From Tilletiaria anomala UBC 951 (Eukaryota; Basidiomycota; Exobasidiomycetes; Georgefischeriales; Tilletiariaceae), in contig NW_013546992.1 of assembly GCF_000711695.1 (NCBI RefSeq), forward strand, positions 98,798-162,797: 64,000 nt of DNA, given 5' to 3'. A program made the translations under genes and the position numbers. A model generated the notes under the pieces. The model was not told the DNA's origin and did not search any database. It saw only the letters and a program-made list of their open reading frames with translations. Below are positions 20,917-32,900 of this stretch, one piece after another; the stretch's first letter is position 1; each line of letters starts with the position of its first letter.

Positions 20917-22229
20917 TCATTGGCCACTGACCAATGCATCCTCGATCGCCTTGGCAAACGCCTTGGTATTCCCCTTGCGGCCCATATCTGGCGTGATCTG
21001 CGCCGCTCTCCGCGCCCGAGCACGCGCTCGATGGCCGCGAGGATTGCGTCGGCCGCCTGCGCCTCAACCAGGTGGCGTAGCATCATGCTGCCCGCCCAGA
21101 TCATCCCGACCGGGTTGGCGATCCCTTGGCCCATGATGTCCGACGCGCTGCCATGTGCCGGTTCGAACAGGCGCGGCCCTGCGCCCGTCGGGTCGATGTT
21201 CCCGCTCGGCGCGATGCCGATCGTACCCGTCACCGCTGGACCGAGGTCAGATTGGATGTCGCCAAGCAGGTTTGAGCCGACGACGACATCAAAGAACGTC
21301 GGACGTTGGACAAAGTGAGCAGTCAGGATGTCGATCTAGGGATCATGGACGGAGAGTAGTGTTTCAGCAGCTGGAAGGGTATAATCCAGCTCAGTGGCTT
21401 TTCAACTGCTCCGAACTCACGTGAAACTTGTCCACCTTGACTTCCGGATACTCCTTGCCCATCTCTTCGACCCGCTCATCCCAGTACGGCATCGTGACGC
21501 TGATCCCATTGCTCTTTGTGGCGCTCGTGAGATGCTTCGCGGGCCGACTCCGCGCAAGCTCGAACGCGTAGCGCAAGATGCGGTCGACACCTTGTCGCGT
21601 CATGACTGTCTGTTGTGCGACTAGTTCGCGATCGGTGCCGTGGACGATTCGCCCGCCGATCTCGCTATACTCGCCCTCGGTGTTTTCACGGACGATCCAA
21701 AAGTCAATCGGGCCTGGATTCGCGAGTGAAGATGGTACACCGGGGATCAGCTTGCTTGGGCGAAGGATGACGTATCTGTCGGGTAAGAGAATGGAAAAAT
21801 GAGCATTTCTGACGGACTTCCCCCCCCCCGCCCGTGGAGTTGGGTACAGCGCCACAGGAATATGCACTGGTCAAACTGCCGTCGGAAGAGCAGCAGGTTA
21901 CCCCAGAGACTGACATGGTCTGGCACCCGTTTGGGATCTCCGACAGCACCAAAGTAGATGCAATCGAACTTACGCAGCGTCTCGACCCAGTCATCGGGCA
22001 GCATCTTGCCGTGGCTTTCATAGTAGTCGCACGACGCAAAGTCGAACTCGGTCAGCTGCAGATCGCAGCTGAACTTGTTTGCGGCCGCTTGCAGGATCGA
22101 GATGGCCGGCGGCATTACCTCCTTGCCAATACCGTCTCCGGGGATGACGGCGATCTTGTACGGGGAGCGAAAGATGTGCTTCACGGGCGTCGCACCATTG
22201 GTGGACGCCGATGTCGATGTCGTCGGCAT
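20917..22229 (-). CDS. Tartrate/D-malate dehydrogenase (isopropylmalate dehydrogenase family), apparent frameshift near the end
   Basis: NAD-dependent beta-decarboxylating dehydrogenase acting on tartrate or D-malate. Exons are 21868-22229, 21421-21775 and 20917-21335, with introns of 92 and 85 nt. Family blocks are clear: YKIAVIPGDGIGKEV, FDFASCDYYESHGKMLPDDW, VPDHVSLWGNLLLFRRQFDQ, IDFWIVRENTEGEYS, GVDRILRYAFELA, HLTSATKSNGISVTMPYWDE, VDKFHIDILTAHFV, GTIGIAPSGNI and LFEPAHGSASDIMGQGIANP. After AILAAIERVLGRG the frame loses homology and runs on as Arg-rich sequence to 20715. The next frame encodes AQITPDMGRKGNTKAFAKAI, the expected C terminus, and stops at 20917. A one-base loss or two-base gain near 21000-21015, or a sequencing error, explains this. 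The start is the first ATG of the frame. Confidence 0.82.
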
Positions 22230-23188
22230 CGTTGCAGAGGCAGAGCTGGCGGCGGGCCAACCTGGTTGGCCCGAGGCTTTGGCCGAAATTCGCTTTCCTT
22301 GCACAGTACAAGTCCGATTTTGAATATGACGAAGAGGTCTCGAGATGACGGTTCATGGTTGGCAGTCAGAAGGGGTGGGACGGACCTTGCACTCTGGACT
22401 GGTGGAGCGAGACTATGATGAGTAAGGCCTTTCAGATGATATGTCTGCGTGGGGGGTGGGTGCGGGGAAGAAAGCTCGGGTGGGGTGGTGGGGAGTGTTG
22501 AGGAGACGGCGGACCAGTTGATTTGCAAAGACTTTCCCCCATCTCTCGGCCGAGCCCCATCCTTCAATTTGGTTCGGATCAGAGAGGGTCGAGGTGCGGA
22601 TGTGCGATGACGTCCGCTCCACACGTGTCCCCCCGAAGGGGAGGGGTTGACGTGTTTTTTGACTGCATTGGTCGGGCACTGGAGCAGTTTCTGGTCGCAC
22701 CTAGTTCACCGCCTGCCAATCAGCACATGTCACAGTGATCAGCGACATTTGAAAAGTGAAGCACTGCTTTGCTTGGGAGGGATGAATATGTATATGGAGG
22801 CAATTCACCAGAATCGACTCCCGGCGTAGCATCCGGCTTGGTGCTGCCGATTGGTGGTTAAGAGCAGCGAGAACAATAGCACCCGTGGCCCCAGGCTGAA
22901 AGGCAGCCATCGTCAAGCGCCACTACCGCCTCACCCAGACCATCCAACATAGTCTTCGACACGTGGCGCAACTTTGCGGCTACATTCCGGTTGCGATTTA
23001 CATTGAAGCCTTGTTAATCCAACGTTGTACCAGGCAGTGATCCTCAGCCGACAATTTCCTGTTGTTTAACGGTACTCTTTTGCTTCAAGCGAGGGTGTTG
23101 GCATCGGAAACCGGCGTGTCTGCGAGTCGCTCGTTCCTGTTCGGAACATCTTGTATGAGGCGCATTATAGACCACAAGCACAGAAACC
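22230..23188. other. Divergent promoter region of the dehydrogenase and Mrx19-like genes
   Basis: About 960 bp between opposing start codons. There is a G-rich minus-strand tract around 22440-22500, and no supported coding frame. Confidence 0.45.
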
Positions 23189-24485
23189 ATGGCAGCAAAG
23201 AACACAGCCGCAAAAGCAGCAAATGCGGCTGTTGCTGCCGCCACCAGCAGCAGTAGCGGCAGCAACGGCAACACCAGCATGAGGCTCCTTGCCATCCCAT
23301 TGGCCAGGGCGAAAGCCGGCGCGCATCCCATTGTCACCTATGTCGCACAACGCGCCGCCGCCCATCCTGCGTCCTCCTCCTCCTCCGCCACCTCATCTTC
23401 CAGCTTTGACCCGCAAGGGGAGACGAAGACGCCCCTCGCGACACGCCTGCTGACTCGCGCCTCGAACTTCTGGATGGACCTCGGCAAGCCCGGTGCCAAG
23501 AGCACCTTCGACTGGAAGCGGCGGACGTACAATGTGGGCGAGAAGCTCATGGATCGGATCGACTACACAGAGTGGAGCCTCAAGGCGATCGACCCGGCGC
23601 TGGGTCCAGAGATCAAGAGGAGCAAAAGCGCAGAAGGGCATCAAGAGGGAGAGGGAATGCGTGCTGCAACTGGCGATGCTGGAAGCCTGGCCAAAGAGCA
23701 TGGCATAGTGTCAGGCCAAGGGGATGTGAGCGTAAGAATTGTGTTCATCACTCAGACCTGGTTCTCACTCTGACATTGAACCCCCGCAGATACCGCTGCT
23801 CTACCCATCCACACTCCCCAGCGGCGACTTTCGCGTATCACCGACGGTGCTGCTCGGCTCGCTGCGCAACCTTGTATCGCACCGAACGCCTCATCACCGG
23901 CAGCGGCTGATCTACTGCGTCGTCGGTATGCCTTTCACCATTCCGTTTGCACTAGTTCCCGTCATCCCGAACTTGCCCTTCTTCTACCTCTGCTGGCGCG
24001 CGTACAGCCACTGGAAGGCGTGGAAGGCGAGCGAGTACCTCCAGGGCATGATTGCCCTCGGGCGCATCAAGGCTGTGCAGAGTAAGGATCTCGAGGATAT
24101 GCTGGCCGCTGCTGCTCCCCTTTCTAAAGGAGAGCAAGACGCCAAGCCTGTATCCTCGACACTAGATGGAGCAGCATCACCCGAATCATCGAAAGCCCCA
24201 CCGGAACCGGAGCCGGAAGACGAGCGGATGATATTGCAGCCGCATCACATCGACTTGCTCAACAAGCGCTTCGATCTCGACCGCCAGTCTATCGTCGATC
24301 TGCGCCGCGCACGCATGCAGGCGCAGGCGCAGCTGCAGGTGCAAGTGCAGGCACAGGTACAGGCTGACGAGCAGGAGCAGGAGCAACAGCAGCAGACGAA
24401 GTGCGGCGTGCTGCACGAGCTGCAGCGCGTAGCGCAGCTCGCCGACAAGGAGCAACAGGAGCAGCAAGGACGAAATAATGGGTGA
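23189..24485 (+). CDS. Mitochondrial K+/H+ exchange-related protein (Mit_KHE1, yeast Mrx19/YDL183C family)
   Basis: Exon 1 23189-23731, intron 23732-23789 (58 nt, GTAAGA to GCAG), exon 2 23790-24485; 412 aa. Family members affect mitochondrial potassium/proton exchange and sit in the inner membrane. The Ala/Ser/Arg-containing N terminus up to about residue 70 lacks acidic residues and suits a matrix-targeting sequence. Core features are FWMDLGKPGAKSTFDWKRRT, GEKLMDRIDYTEWSLKAIDP, the strand-rich IPLLYPSTL, and a hydrophobic hairpin at about 221-249 ending NLPFFYLCWRAYSHWKAWK, the family hallmark. The C terminus is Gln/Glu-rich (about 345-412), probably a lineage-specific extension. The family assignment is from memory of these motifs and fairly firm; the biochemical role of the family is itself incompletely known. 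Confidence 0.83.
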
Positions 24486-24995
24486 TAGTGTATGGGAGCG
24501 GTTCGTGCTCCCTGGCATTGCAAATGTACCCATGAGGAATTGGAAGATTCACGGGATGCCACCCGCAGCAAACTTCTCGGGGTTTCTCGTGCTATGAGGC
24601 GCCGGCGCATCGATTTTCGTGTCGACCATACGCAGTGTTGAGCGCTAGTCAGCGTGGGGGCGTCAGGTGTTAGCGCGATGGTAATGTTATGCGAGCGAGG
24701 CAATTAGAATGGCACTACGCTGAAAGTGATCACAGCTATGATACAGCAAATTTGGGTTCAACATGAAAAGGAAAGATATAGAACATGCGCGACTGAGTGT
24801 GTATCGATTGTCCACGCTGCTGCTATTGGTGGCAGTGGTACAAGGTGGGATCGTGTCTGTCCCGATGGGTCATTATTAGCCGCATCGAGGACGCCTTCTG
24901 GCGGATCAGAAGGGAGCCGGCGACAATCAAAAGTCGAGAAAGAAGAATCCATGCAGTGCAAGTCCAATGTGTCCTGAGAGGAGAAGAGCGCGATG
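24486..24995. other. Tail-to-tail intergenic region
   Basis: 510 bp between converging stops. Nothing is seen beyond probable 3' UTRs. Confidence 0.5.
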
Positions 24996-27900
24996 CTACT
25001 CGTCCTCGCCATCCGAGTCGCCTTTCTCCCCATTTGCACCTGCACCTGCGGCAGAGGCCGTTGCGCGCTTGGGCTTTTTGCTGCTGCGCGGCTTCATGCT
25101 TGGAAGCAGGGTCTCCATGTCGCGCTGGAAACGGGGGTGCGTGAAGCTCGAGTGGGAGCCGTACAGCGTCTGTGCGCTCGCCGCAGCGTGCCCGGTGCCG
25201 TTGACGTTGATTCCGCGCGCTTTGGCGACCTTCAGCTCAGTGGCGTCCAAGGGCCGCGTGGAGGAGATGCGCTGGAAGCCGTAAAGCTGCAAGAGAAAGG
25301 AGAATGCGATACGGTATGTCAATGGACGTGCCTCGGTTGACAGAGTGCCCACATGTGGACTGGCCCCATACTGCACTCACATTCAGCTGCCTGACGAAAG
25401 ATGCGTTATTGCCGTGCTTGAACAGCTTGGGCAGGACGTCTGCCGCAAACTCGTTGGCGAGATCCGCGTCGTTGCTCATGACGATCGCGTCGCCGCTCTC
25501 GCTCCAGTGGATGTACTGGGCGTAAAGGTCGGGGCTGATCATCAGGTACCACAACTTGCTGATGAACGCCGAGCAGTTGGCCGCGCCGCCGAGGCGGTCG
25601 CGGATCGCGGCGACTTGCATTGCTTCGTCCATGCCCCTCTCGAGCGTCGAAGTGCCAATCCTCGCTGGCTTGTGCCGAGGACGAGAGGACGACCGGCCTG
25701 CTTGCGATGGATTCGCAGCGGCGGCAGCAGCAACAGTTGCGCGCCGCGTTCGCCGGGTGGTCGCTCCGGCGTCTGCATCCTTCTGCATGTCATCCTCAGC
25801 AGCAAATGCCTCCTGATCTCCCTCCCTGTCGTCAGCGTCATCCTCCATCTCGTCCTCGTCCTCATCCTCATCCTCATCCGTCTCCACATCGTCCTCGCTC
25901 TTACTGCTCAGGACCTCTTCGACGCGCGGCTGCACGTGCCTCCCGACACGGCCGTGCGGCGAGCGCGAGTGCGAGCTGGTAAAGCTGCCGACCGGTGGCT
26001 CCTTGACGGGGGTCGCATCGCTGTACACGCCGGGCGGCAGCTCGCGTGTGCTGAGCGTCGGCAAGCCGCCGTAGCGCGGCGACTGCGACAGCAACGGCAG
26101 CGCCGTCGCGCCCGTGGCACCCGGCGAGATGCCGTACGGGCCGGCAGGCGCCGCGGAAGACGGCGAGGAGCCGGGGAAGCCGAACATCGTCGGCGCGTGG
26201 TTGGACAGACTGCTGCCGCGCCGATGCATCGGCCGCGCGCTGTTGGCACCGGCCATGACGCCTCCGCCTGCCATAGCAGTGGCGCTAGGCGAATAAGACG
26301 GCGCGCCGGCACCCGCTGATGCACTGCTGCCGCCAGCGCCAGGGGACCCGCCAAGCGCGATAGCAAGTGGGCCGGCAGCGCCGGCAGCGATTGGGCTGGA
26401 CGCGTACGGGTGGTGCCGATTGACGGAAAGCACCTGTCCCGCTGAGCTCGGCGGGTGGTGTCTGTCGGACGCGTACTGGCGTCCGAGGCTGACCTGGCGC
26501 GGCGAGCGCTCGCCTGCGACATGATGGTGCGGGTGGTAGCCGTCGTTCACACCGCCCCCGCCGCTGCTGCTGCTGCTGAGACTGCCGGGGAAGCTCGGCG
26601 AGCCCGGGCTCAGCAGAAGACCCAAGCTCATGGTCCCTGGGCCGACGCCGACGCTGGAGGCCGAGGGACTGTCGCGCTCGCCGCGCCGCAGGCGGTAGTT
26701 GCCCGCGCTGGTGCCGGTGCCGTTGTTGTTGCTGTTGTTCCTACTGGTGGGCCCATACACGGCACGCCGGGCACCAAAGCCGGCACTGCCAGGTACGAGC
26801 ATGACGTGCCGGTCCGCCTCGTCCTCGGTCGCGTCTGCATCGGGATCAATGCCTTGAACGACGGGCATCTCGTCATCCGTCTCTTCGTCGTCATCGGCAA
26901 GGATATCACGCGGGGTAGAAAGGCTGCGCGAGTACTGGCTCGAAGAAAGTGGCGAGCCAAAGACACGCGCGCCGCCGACGCCACCGCGCGGCTCGAGCGT
27001 GCTGGCCAGTAGCGTCCTGTTGCGGCTGCGGGACCTGCTTTTGGCGCCACCTGCGCCGGCAGATCTGCGCGCGTACGGATGGTACTCCGCATCGCAGGGG
27101 GACGAAGCGCCGGCCGTCGGAGCCGGCCAACCAGCTCCTGCGCCTGCACTGCCATCGAACGAGCTGCTGTGCGCCATGTTAGCGCCGCGCGCGGCGCCCG
27201 AGCTGGGGCGGCGGAACGCGTGCAGCGGTATCGTGCCACCGTGCGCGTTGGTGTAGCAGCGCGCGCCGCTTGGAACGCTCGACGAGAGCAGGTGGTGCCG
27301 CCGACCAGCGCTGGAGCCCGCGGGGTCTGGCGAGCCAGAGAGCGACATGCGGCTCAGGCTGGCAGCCGTCCAACTGGGACTGAGTACGCTCTGCGCGTGC
27401 GCGTACTGCATCGGCGGCGGTGCCTGCGCCTGCAGGTACGGGCTGCTAAATGAAAATACGCCGCCGGCGTCCGCGGTGCTACGGCCGCCTGCACTATTGT
27501 GGTCGCGGTCGTGGTCGTGGTCATGGTCCTCGTTCTCGTCCTCCATCATGTCGACGAGCTCACGCACCTGCTGCGGCACGCGGTGGCTCAGCTGCTGCTG
27601 CTGCTGCAGGTCGTCATCGAAGATTAGGTGGTCGTAATTCCCATCGCCACGCGCTCCGTTGTCGTCGTCGTCTTCGCGATTGTCATCGTCATCATCAACG
27701 TCGTCGTCCATGAGTTCGTGCTCGGCCTCCCAGTCGGGGTCCCTCTCGCGCGTGCCAGCACCGCCACCGCCGCGTCTCCGCTCGTCGCGCTCGGCGCTGG
27801 TCTGAAACGATGTGCTGCGGTACGCGCCGCTCGAACCGTACGAGCCAGCGTAGGCGCCCCAGCTGCTGCTGCTGCCGCCGCCGCCACTCTGCGGCGCGCG

Positions 27901-28565
27901 CGTCTGTCCACGGCTGCGCGCATCTCCGTGTTCTGCAACTGGTGGTGGTGTTGGCGGTGGCGGTGTTGCGGCTGCTACTGCTGGCGGCTTGAGCACTGCG
28001 AGGGGCGGGTAGGCGATGGTTGCCGCGTCGCTGCGCTTGTTGGACTTGCCGCCGCCACGACTGCTGCTGCTGCTGCAAGTGCTGGCGGCGGCGGCACCGG
28101 AAGCGCCGTCGGGCGGCGTTGGAAGCATCGCGGTCGTCGCTGCTGTCGTCTCGGAGCGGGGCGAGTGGTAAGAGGAGGACGAGAGGGAGGATGGTGCAAG
28201 GTGGGCGTTGTTTGCGCCGGGGATCGGCAGCGGCTGGATCTGTTCGTGTCGCCGTCGGCATCACACAGAGAGAGCGCATCCATTTAGCTTTCCCTTTTCT
28301 TCCCTCGGCAACTGCATGCTATTGTTGATTAAGGGACGAGGGCAGCACTCACGCCCTCTGCATCCTTCATCTCCGCGTCGTCGTCGTCGCCGCCGGTTGC
28401 GGATGCAGCGCCTGAGCCCGAGCCCGAGCGCTGCGCTGCGCCGCCGCTGCTGCTGCTGCTAGCCATGGGCTGGGCGGCGAGGTCAAAGCCGATGACGACC
28501 TGCTTGTGGCTGCCCATGGCAGCATTCTGTTGCGGTAGTGTGTGCTGATGGGTGGCAGCGGCCAT
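24996..28565 (-). CDS. HSF-type transcription factor with C-terminal DNA-binding domain
   Basis: Exons 28353-28565, 25381-28239 and 24996-25286 join into 1120 aa. The introns are 113 nt (GTGAGT to ACAG) and 94 nt (GTGAGT to GCAG), both phase 0. The DNA-binding domain occupies about 960-1060: FISKLWYLMISPDLYAQYIH, WSESGDAIVMSNDADLANEF, LPKLFKHGNNASFVRQLN and, across the second intron, LYGFQRIS, followed by SSFTHPRFQRDMETLLPSMK. A basic KPRSSKKPKR follows and may be the nuclear signal. The first 950 residues are disordered: Ser/Gly/Ala-rich, with an acidic block near 870 and poly-Gln. In HSF, Skn7, Sfl1 and Mga1 the domain is N-terminal and followed by a coiled coil; here it is almost at the C terminus and I see no coiled coil. 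DNA-binding regulator is secure; targets are unknown. Confidence 0.88.
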
Positions 28566-29981
28566 GGCGAGCGTGGCTGCAAAGCTCTGGGGTAGGATGG
28601 TCGACGGTAGCTCCTAGGGCGGGGCTGATGATGTGCCCGGGGGGGGGGAAGGGGGTTGGTTGAGCGCGCAGGCCTTGCCCTGCCTTGCCTTGCCTCGCCT
28701 CGCCTCACGTCACGTCACGCCTATATCTTTGCCTGTCCAGCTGGATCGGTGCAGCAGTGAGCGAGGGCGGCTACCAGTATGCCAACTACTACGAGGAGCA
28801 AGGGGAGGAGAATCACCCATCCAATGATGCATCCGTCGCTCCAGCGCTTGCTTCCCTTTCCGCGCGGCGGTGTGTAGACTGGTGGACTGGTGTGGAGGGA
28901 GGGGGGGAGAGTGCAGTGTGTTGATGGGCCCACACACACACACCCATCGGTGATCAGTGGGGCGGCAGCCAGTGTGGAGAGCGAGCGACAAGCCCAAGGC
29001 GGCAGCCCGCCAGTCGTGTCGTCCACTTATCTCGCATGCCAGGCACTGGCGCAGTCTAGTCGGTCTCTGAGACGCGTCTCCCGCGGTGCGTCCCCTGGAT
29101 TCACGTGCGCTGGCCTGCATCTCAGTGTGGGGCTGGTGGTGCACCCCAGGTTACGTGCTGCCTAGTCACCGGGGGGGGGCAATGTTTATCGCTCTGTGAC
29201 TGTCGTTGGGCTCGTGCCACTCCTCGACTCTTTCAAACCGCTCACCCACGCGACGCCACGCGTCGCGCCCGGTCTTATCTACCTACTGCGTCGTACGAAA
29301 TCCATTCACACCCTCTCGTTGGGCTGCGCAGATGTGCGTGCCCCGCTTGCCAGTCGCCTCTTCCATGCAGCTAAGCGTCCGCCGTCTTTTTTTTTTCTCA
29401 CCACCGCGGCTCTCTCCGTGCTCGAAGCAGAGAATGGGTGTCGCACTGTCATGGGTGGCCAGCCAGCTGCAGGTATCGATGCGCTCCCCGCCGGCTGGCC
29501 GTCCTATGGACGCATTTCCTTGGCTTTCGCCTCACCGCGCAGCTCGCTTCCCCCTCCCCCCTTCCTCGATACCCAAGCAGCCGTACCCGTCCCCTCTTTT
29601 TTCTTCTAGTTGTTCGGTGGCCTTGGCGTGTTTCCCCCCTCTTCCTCCCGCCTCGGCGTCACTGACGGTGCTCTTCTTTTGGAACGTGGCCCTAATACTT
29701 CTTTCCTTACCCCCTTTCATCGCCGCTTGTTTCGAGTCAAAAGCTGCCTCCTCGCCGTTGGAGGTCTTGGGGCAGGCACCCCGGCCGCTGCTCGTGACAG
29801 TCTGTGGTGCCCTTCTCCCGCGTTGATCGTCCAGCTCACCTCCTTCCCCCCTCTTCTCTGGCAAGCCAGCCGGCTCACCGTCCAGCACCGCAAAGCGCAA
29901 AGGACGCAAAAAAGCTGGCAAGCAACTCACACCTTCATTCTCTACACCCCGCACAGCTCCTTTCACCCATGCCCAACAGCC
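28566..29981. promoter_or_regulatory. 1.4 kb divergent promoter between the HSF-type and seven-helix genes
   Basis: It lies between start codons at 28565 (-) and 29982 (+). It holds a G10 tract (28639-28648), a CCTTG/CCTCG pentamer array running into three overlapping TCACG units (28673-28720), a CA repeat (28929-28943) and long C/T-rich stretches nearer the plus-strand gene, typical of a fungal leader. No coding frame in it has protein-like composition. A short ATG-initiated frame at 29969 (MPNSHAHYAPPPPPRPRRGL) overlaps the start of the downstream gene in another frame and could act as an upstream ORF. Confidence 0.55.
28673..28721. repeat. Pentamer array CCTTG/CCTCG ending in tandem CACGT units
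   Basis: Six or so degenerate five-base units (CCTTG, CCTTG, CCTCG, CCTCG) are followed by TCACGTCACGTCACG at 28705-28719. Read on the minus strand this is CGTGACGTGACGTGA, overlapping bZIP-type half sites about 140-155 bp upstream of the HSF-type start codon. Confidence 0.7.
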
Positions 29982-32900
29982 ATGCACACTATGCACCACC
30001 ACCACCGCCGCGCCCGCGCCGAGGCTTGGGCTGAAGCTGGGGCGCACAGAGATGACGCTGACGCAGGCGCAAATGCGAATCGCAGGACGATGCGCGTTCG
30101 CCGGGAAACGATGACGATCCCCGTCGCCAAAGAAGCAGCAGCCGGTGCAGGCGCTAGCTCGCCCTCCCGCTTGGATGTGACCTCCTCGGACCTCCCTTCG
30201 CCCGTCGACCAGCTCCTCCGCCCTATCCCGCCGTGCCTGCGCATCGTCGATCCACACCGCGCTGGTGCTGCACAGATAGACGCCTTTGCCGTGCTGTACA
30301 ATCCCGTGACTGTCGCGCCGCTCCTCGCCGTCGGCTCTGTGAGTGTCCCGCGGCGAGCGCGGGTTCCATGCGACTGCGCATACATTGACCTGCCCCCTGT
30401 GAGCCACGTACCAGATCGGTCTCGTCCTGCTGGCGCGCGCGCTGCTCAAGCGCGGACAACCGTATGCGCTGTGTGTCATCTTTTCCTCTTCGCCGTGGCT
30501 CCGTCCCCTTGGCACGGAATAAAAGGATTGACTGTATGCGCCCCCTTGCGGCACCGCTCTGGCTCTTTTACAGGCACAACAATCTCTTGACCGCCCTCCT
30601 GCTTCTCGTACTCCTCGCTGGCATCTTTGACCTTCCGCAGTCCGTCGGCAGCACCAGCATCCGTGCGCTCGGTACGCTCGCGTCCCTCTGTCGTGCAATC
30701 GCCACCGGCTCGCTCTGGTTTGCGTGGCTTGCCGCGATGCTGGCGCGCCGCAAGCATCCAGGCGCCGTACCCGGGGCCAGGAGTGTGCCGAGCAGGCTTG
30801 CAATGTACCGACACCAGCAGGGACTGCACACCGTTCCCCTGCCGACGCACGCAGCTGCGATGCAGATGCCGCTGCCGTTCCTTGTCCCCGTGTCGCCGTT
30901 CTCTCCCTCGCCTCATGCACAGCGCCACGCCAGCACCGCAGGCCTCCCCGCGGCGCATCGCGGCCTAGGCAGCGCGCCAAGCAACATCAAAGCCGCAGCG
31001 CGCAGCGTCCAGAGGCGCCTCCACCGTGACGCGGTCACCCTACTCGCCGTCGCCGCCGTCCTCGTCGCCGCTCTCGACTTTGCCGCGCATGCAGCGCTAC
31101 CGTTACGCGGTGGCGCCAACAGCATGGGAGACGTGGCCGCGATGAACGCGGCACTGCTCGCGCCGTCCATCGCGCTCGAACGCGCCGCCGCTTCGCTCGC
31201 GGCGCTCGTGGCACTGTTTTTCGCGCGCCGCTTTGTGCGCCACGCGCGCTGGTTCTGGCGCCGCGCGGCGCGGACGCGAATGAGGGCGACAAACAGGCGC
31301 TGTCGTACCACCGCCGCCGCGGAGGGTCAGCTGGCACTCTCACGCCCGCCACCACACCGCGCTGCAAAGCTGGATCAGCTTGGCGCTGGTGATGCCGGCG
31401 CAGACGCTGTGGAGCCTGTCCAGCGAGAGGAGATGGCAGAGGCGCAGCCCCCCCCTCCAATGGCGGCGGCGGCAGAGGATTCCTATGCGCCACTCTACTT
31501 TGTCGGGCGAGACGACTGTGGCGACGTCGGTGCCGTGCCTTCTCCTGCTCATGCTCGTCAAGGGAACAGGCGCCGTCAGCAGCAGAGCTCAGGCAGCGGT
31601 GGCATTGGACTCGGATTCGCATACGCTCGCACCTTGCCCCCTCTTCCGGCGCCTCGGCTGCATGCCGCAGCGCCCAAACCCACATCGTCGCCGCTGCGGC
31701 ACGTCTTTTCCTTCTCCTTCTCCTTCTCCACTTCGCCCTCCTCTGCTTTCGGCACGTCCTCGACTCTGTCGAGGCGCCCTAAGGAGCTGGATGTGCGCGA
31801 GCGCGAGTGCATCCAAAGGCACGGGGCGTGTGAGGAAAAGGAGCCAGGTCCGCCAGAGCGGCCAAGCGCGCAGCGAGCGGGAGCCGACGATGCGCGGAGC
31901 CTTGCTGCGCTGCACATGCGCCTCCTTGCCTGCGCTTTGGCGCTGCTCGCCATCGCACTCGCCTTTGCACTCGCCCTCGCCGGCATCGCTATGCCTTTTG
32001 TTGCCGACGTCGCGGCCGGCCGTGTGTGGCTCGCACTTCAGCTCGCGCTCGCATGCGCCGCCAGCGCCTCCAGCGCGCGCGCCGCTGCACTGCTGCCGTG
32101 CCCCCACTGCGCGTGCTGTCCGGGTTTGCTGCGGTGTGACGGCGAGGGCGGCGATGACGACAACGACGATGATAGCGGCTGTGACGCGGCGGCCGATGCT
32201 GACGCATCACTCTACTTCTTCGTACCGCCGCGCGGCATCGAGGCGTACAGCGTTCGGCGTCTGAGCGGTACGCGTGCGGATACGGATGTGGATGCACGCA
32301 GTGACCGCGGTCGCTCCATTGCTGTGCACGGCCACGCCGCCGTGCCACATGCGGTCGTCGATCTGAGAAATGCGAACGACCGAAGGGCACGTGACATGGG
32401 CATGGGTAGCCGCAATTATCGCCAAGGCTCCTCGAGCGACGGACACGTCGTCGTGCTCGAGAATGTGCGCCTGCCTCCGCAGAAGCAGTTGCAGCTGCCG
32501 CCGCGCTTTTACGTTCGCTCGTTGCCGCCTCCGCCTTTGCCATCCAAGGGCGAGAAGAATGAGCCGTCTTGTTCGCCGGCTGCTACTACTGCTGCTGCGG
32601 ACGCGGGTGCGAAGCACAAGGATAGCAATCTCCCTCACCAGCACCAACACCAGGGCGATGGAGCCACAGCGGACATGTATCGTCTCTCGCCGTACTGGCA
32701 GTCCGTCTGGATCACGGGCCCTAGTGACATTGATTCCGTACTGCCTGCCGCTGCGCCTGACCCGAACGCCGGCGACGCAACTTGGCGCCGTCCAACGTTC
32801 TTTTCTTTCAGCATGGATCTCTACGGTCGCGACATTCCCCTCGACGCTGCAGGCGCTGCCGCTCGTGTAGGTGCTCGCAATGTTGGCAGGAACGATGCAG

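Noticed and set aside
21823-21837. C/G homopolymer run as a possible functional element
   Set aside because: It sits inside a normal 92-nt intron of the dehydrogenase gene and is most simply a slippage tract.
25345-26319. Plus-strand frame inside the HSF-type gene
   Set aside because: Antisense of low-complexity coding DNA; the HSF frame carries a clear domain and spliced junctions.
29532-30980. Minus-strand open frame of 482 codons
   Set aside because: Antisense to the promoter and first exons of the seven-helix gene; Arg/Gly/Ala-rich with no domain.
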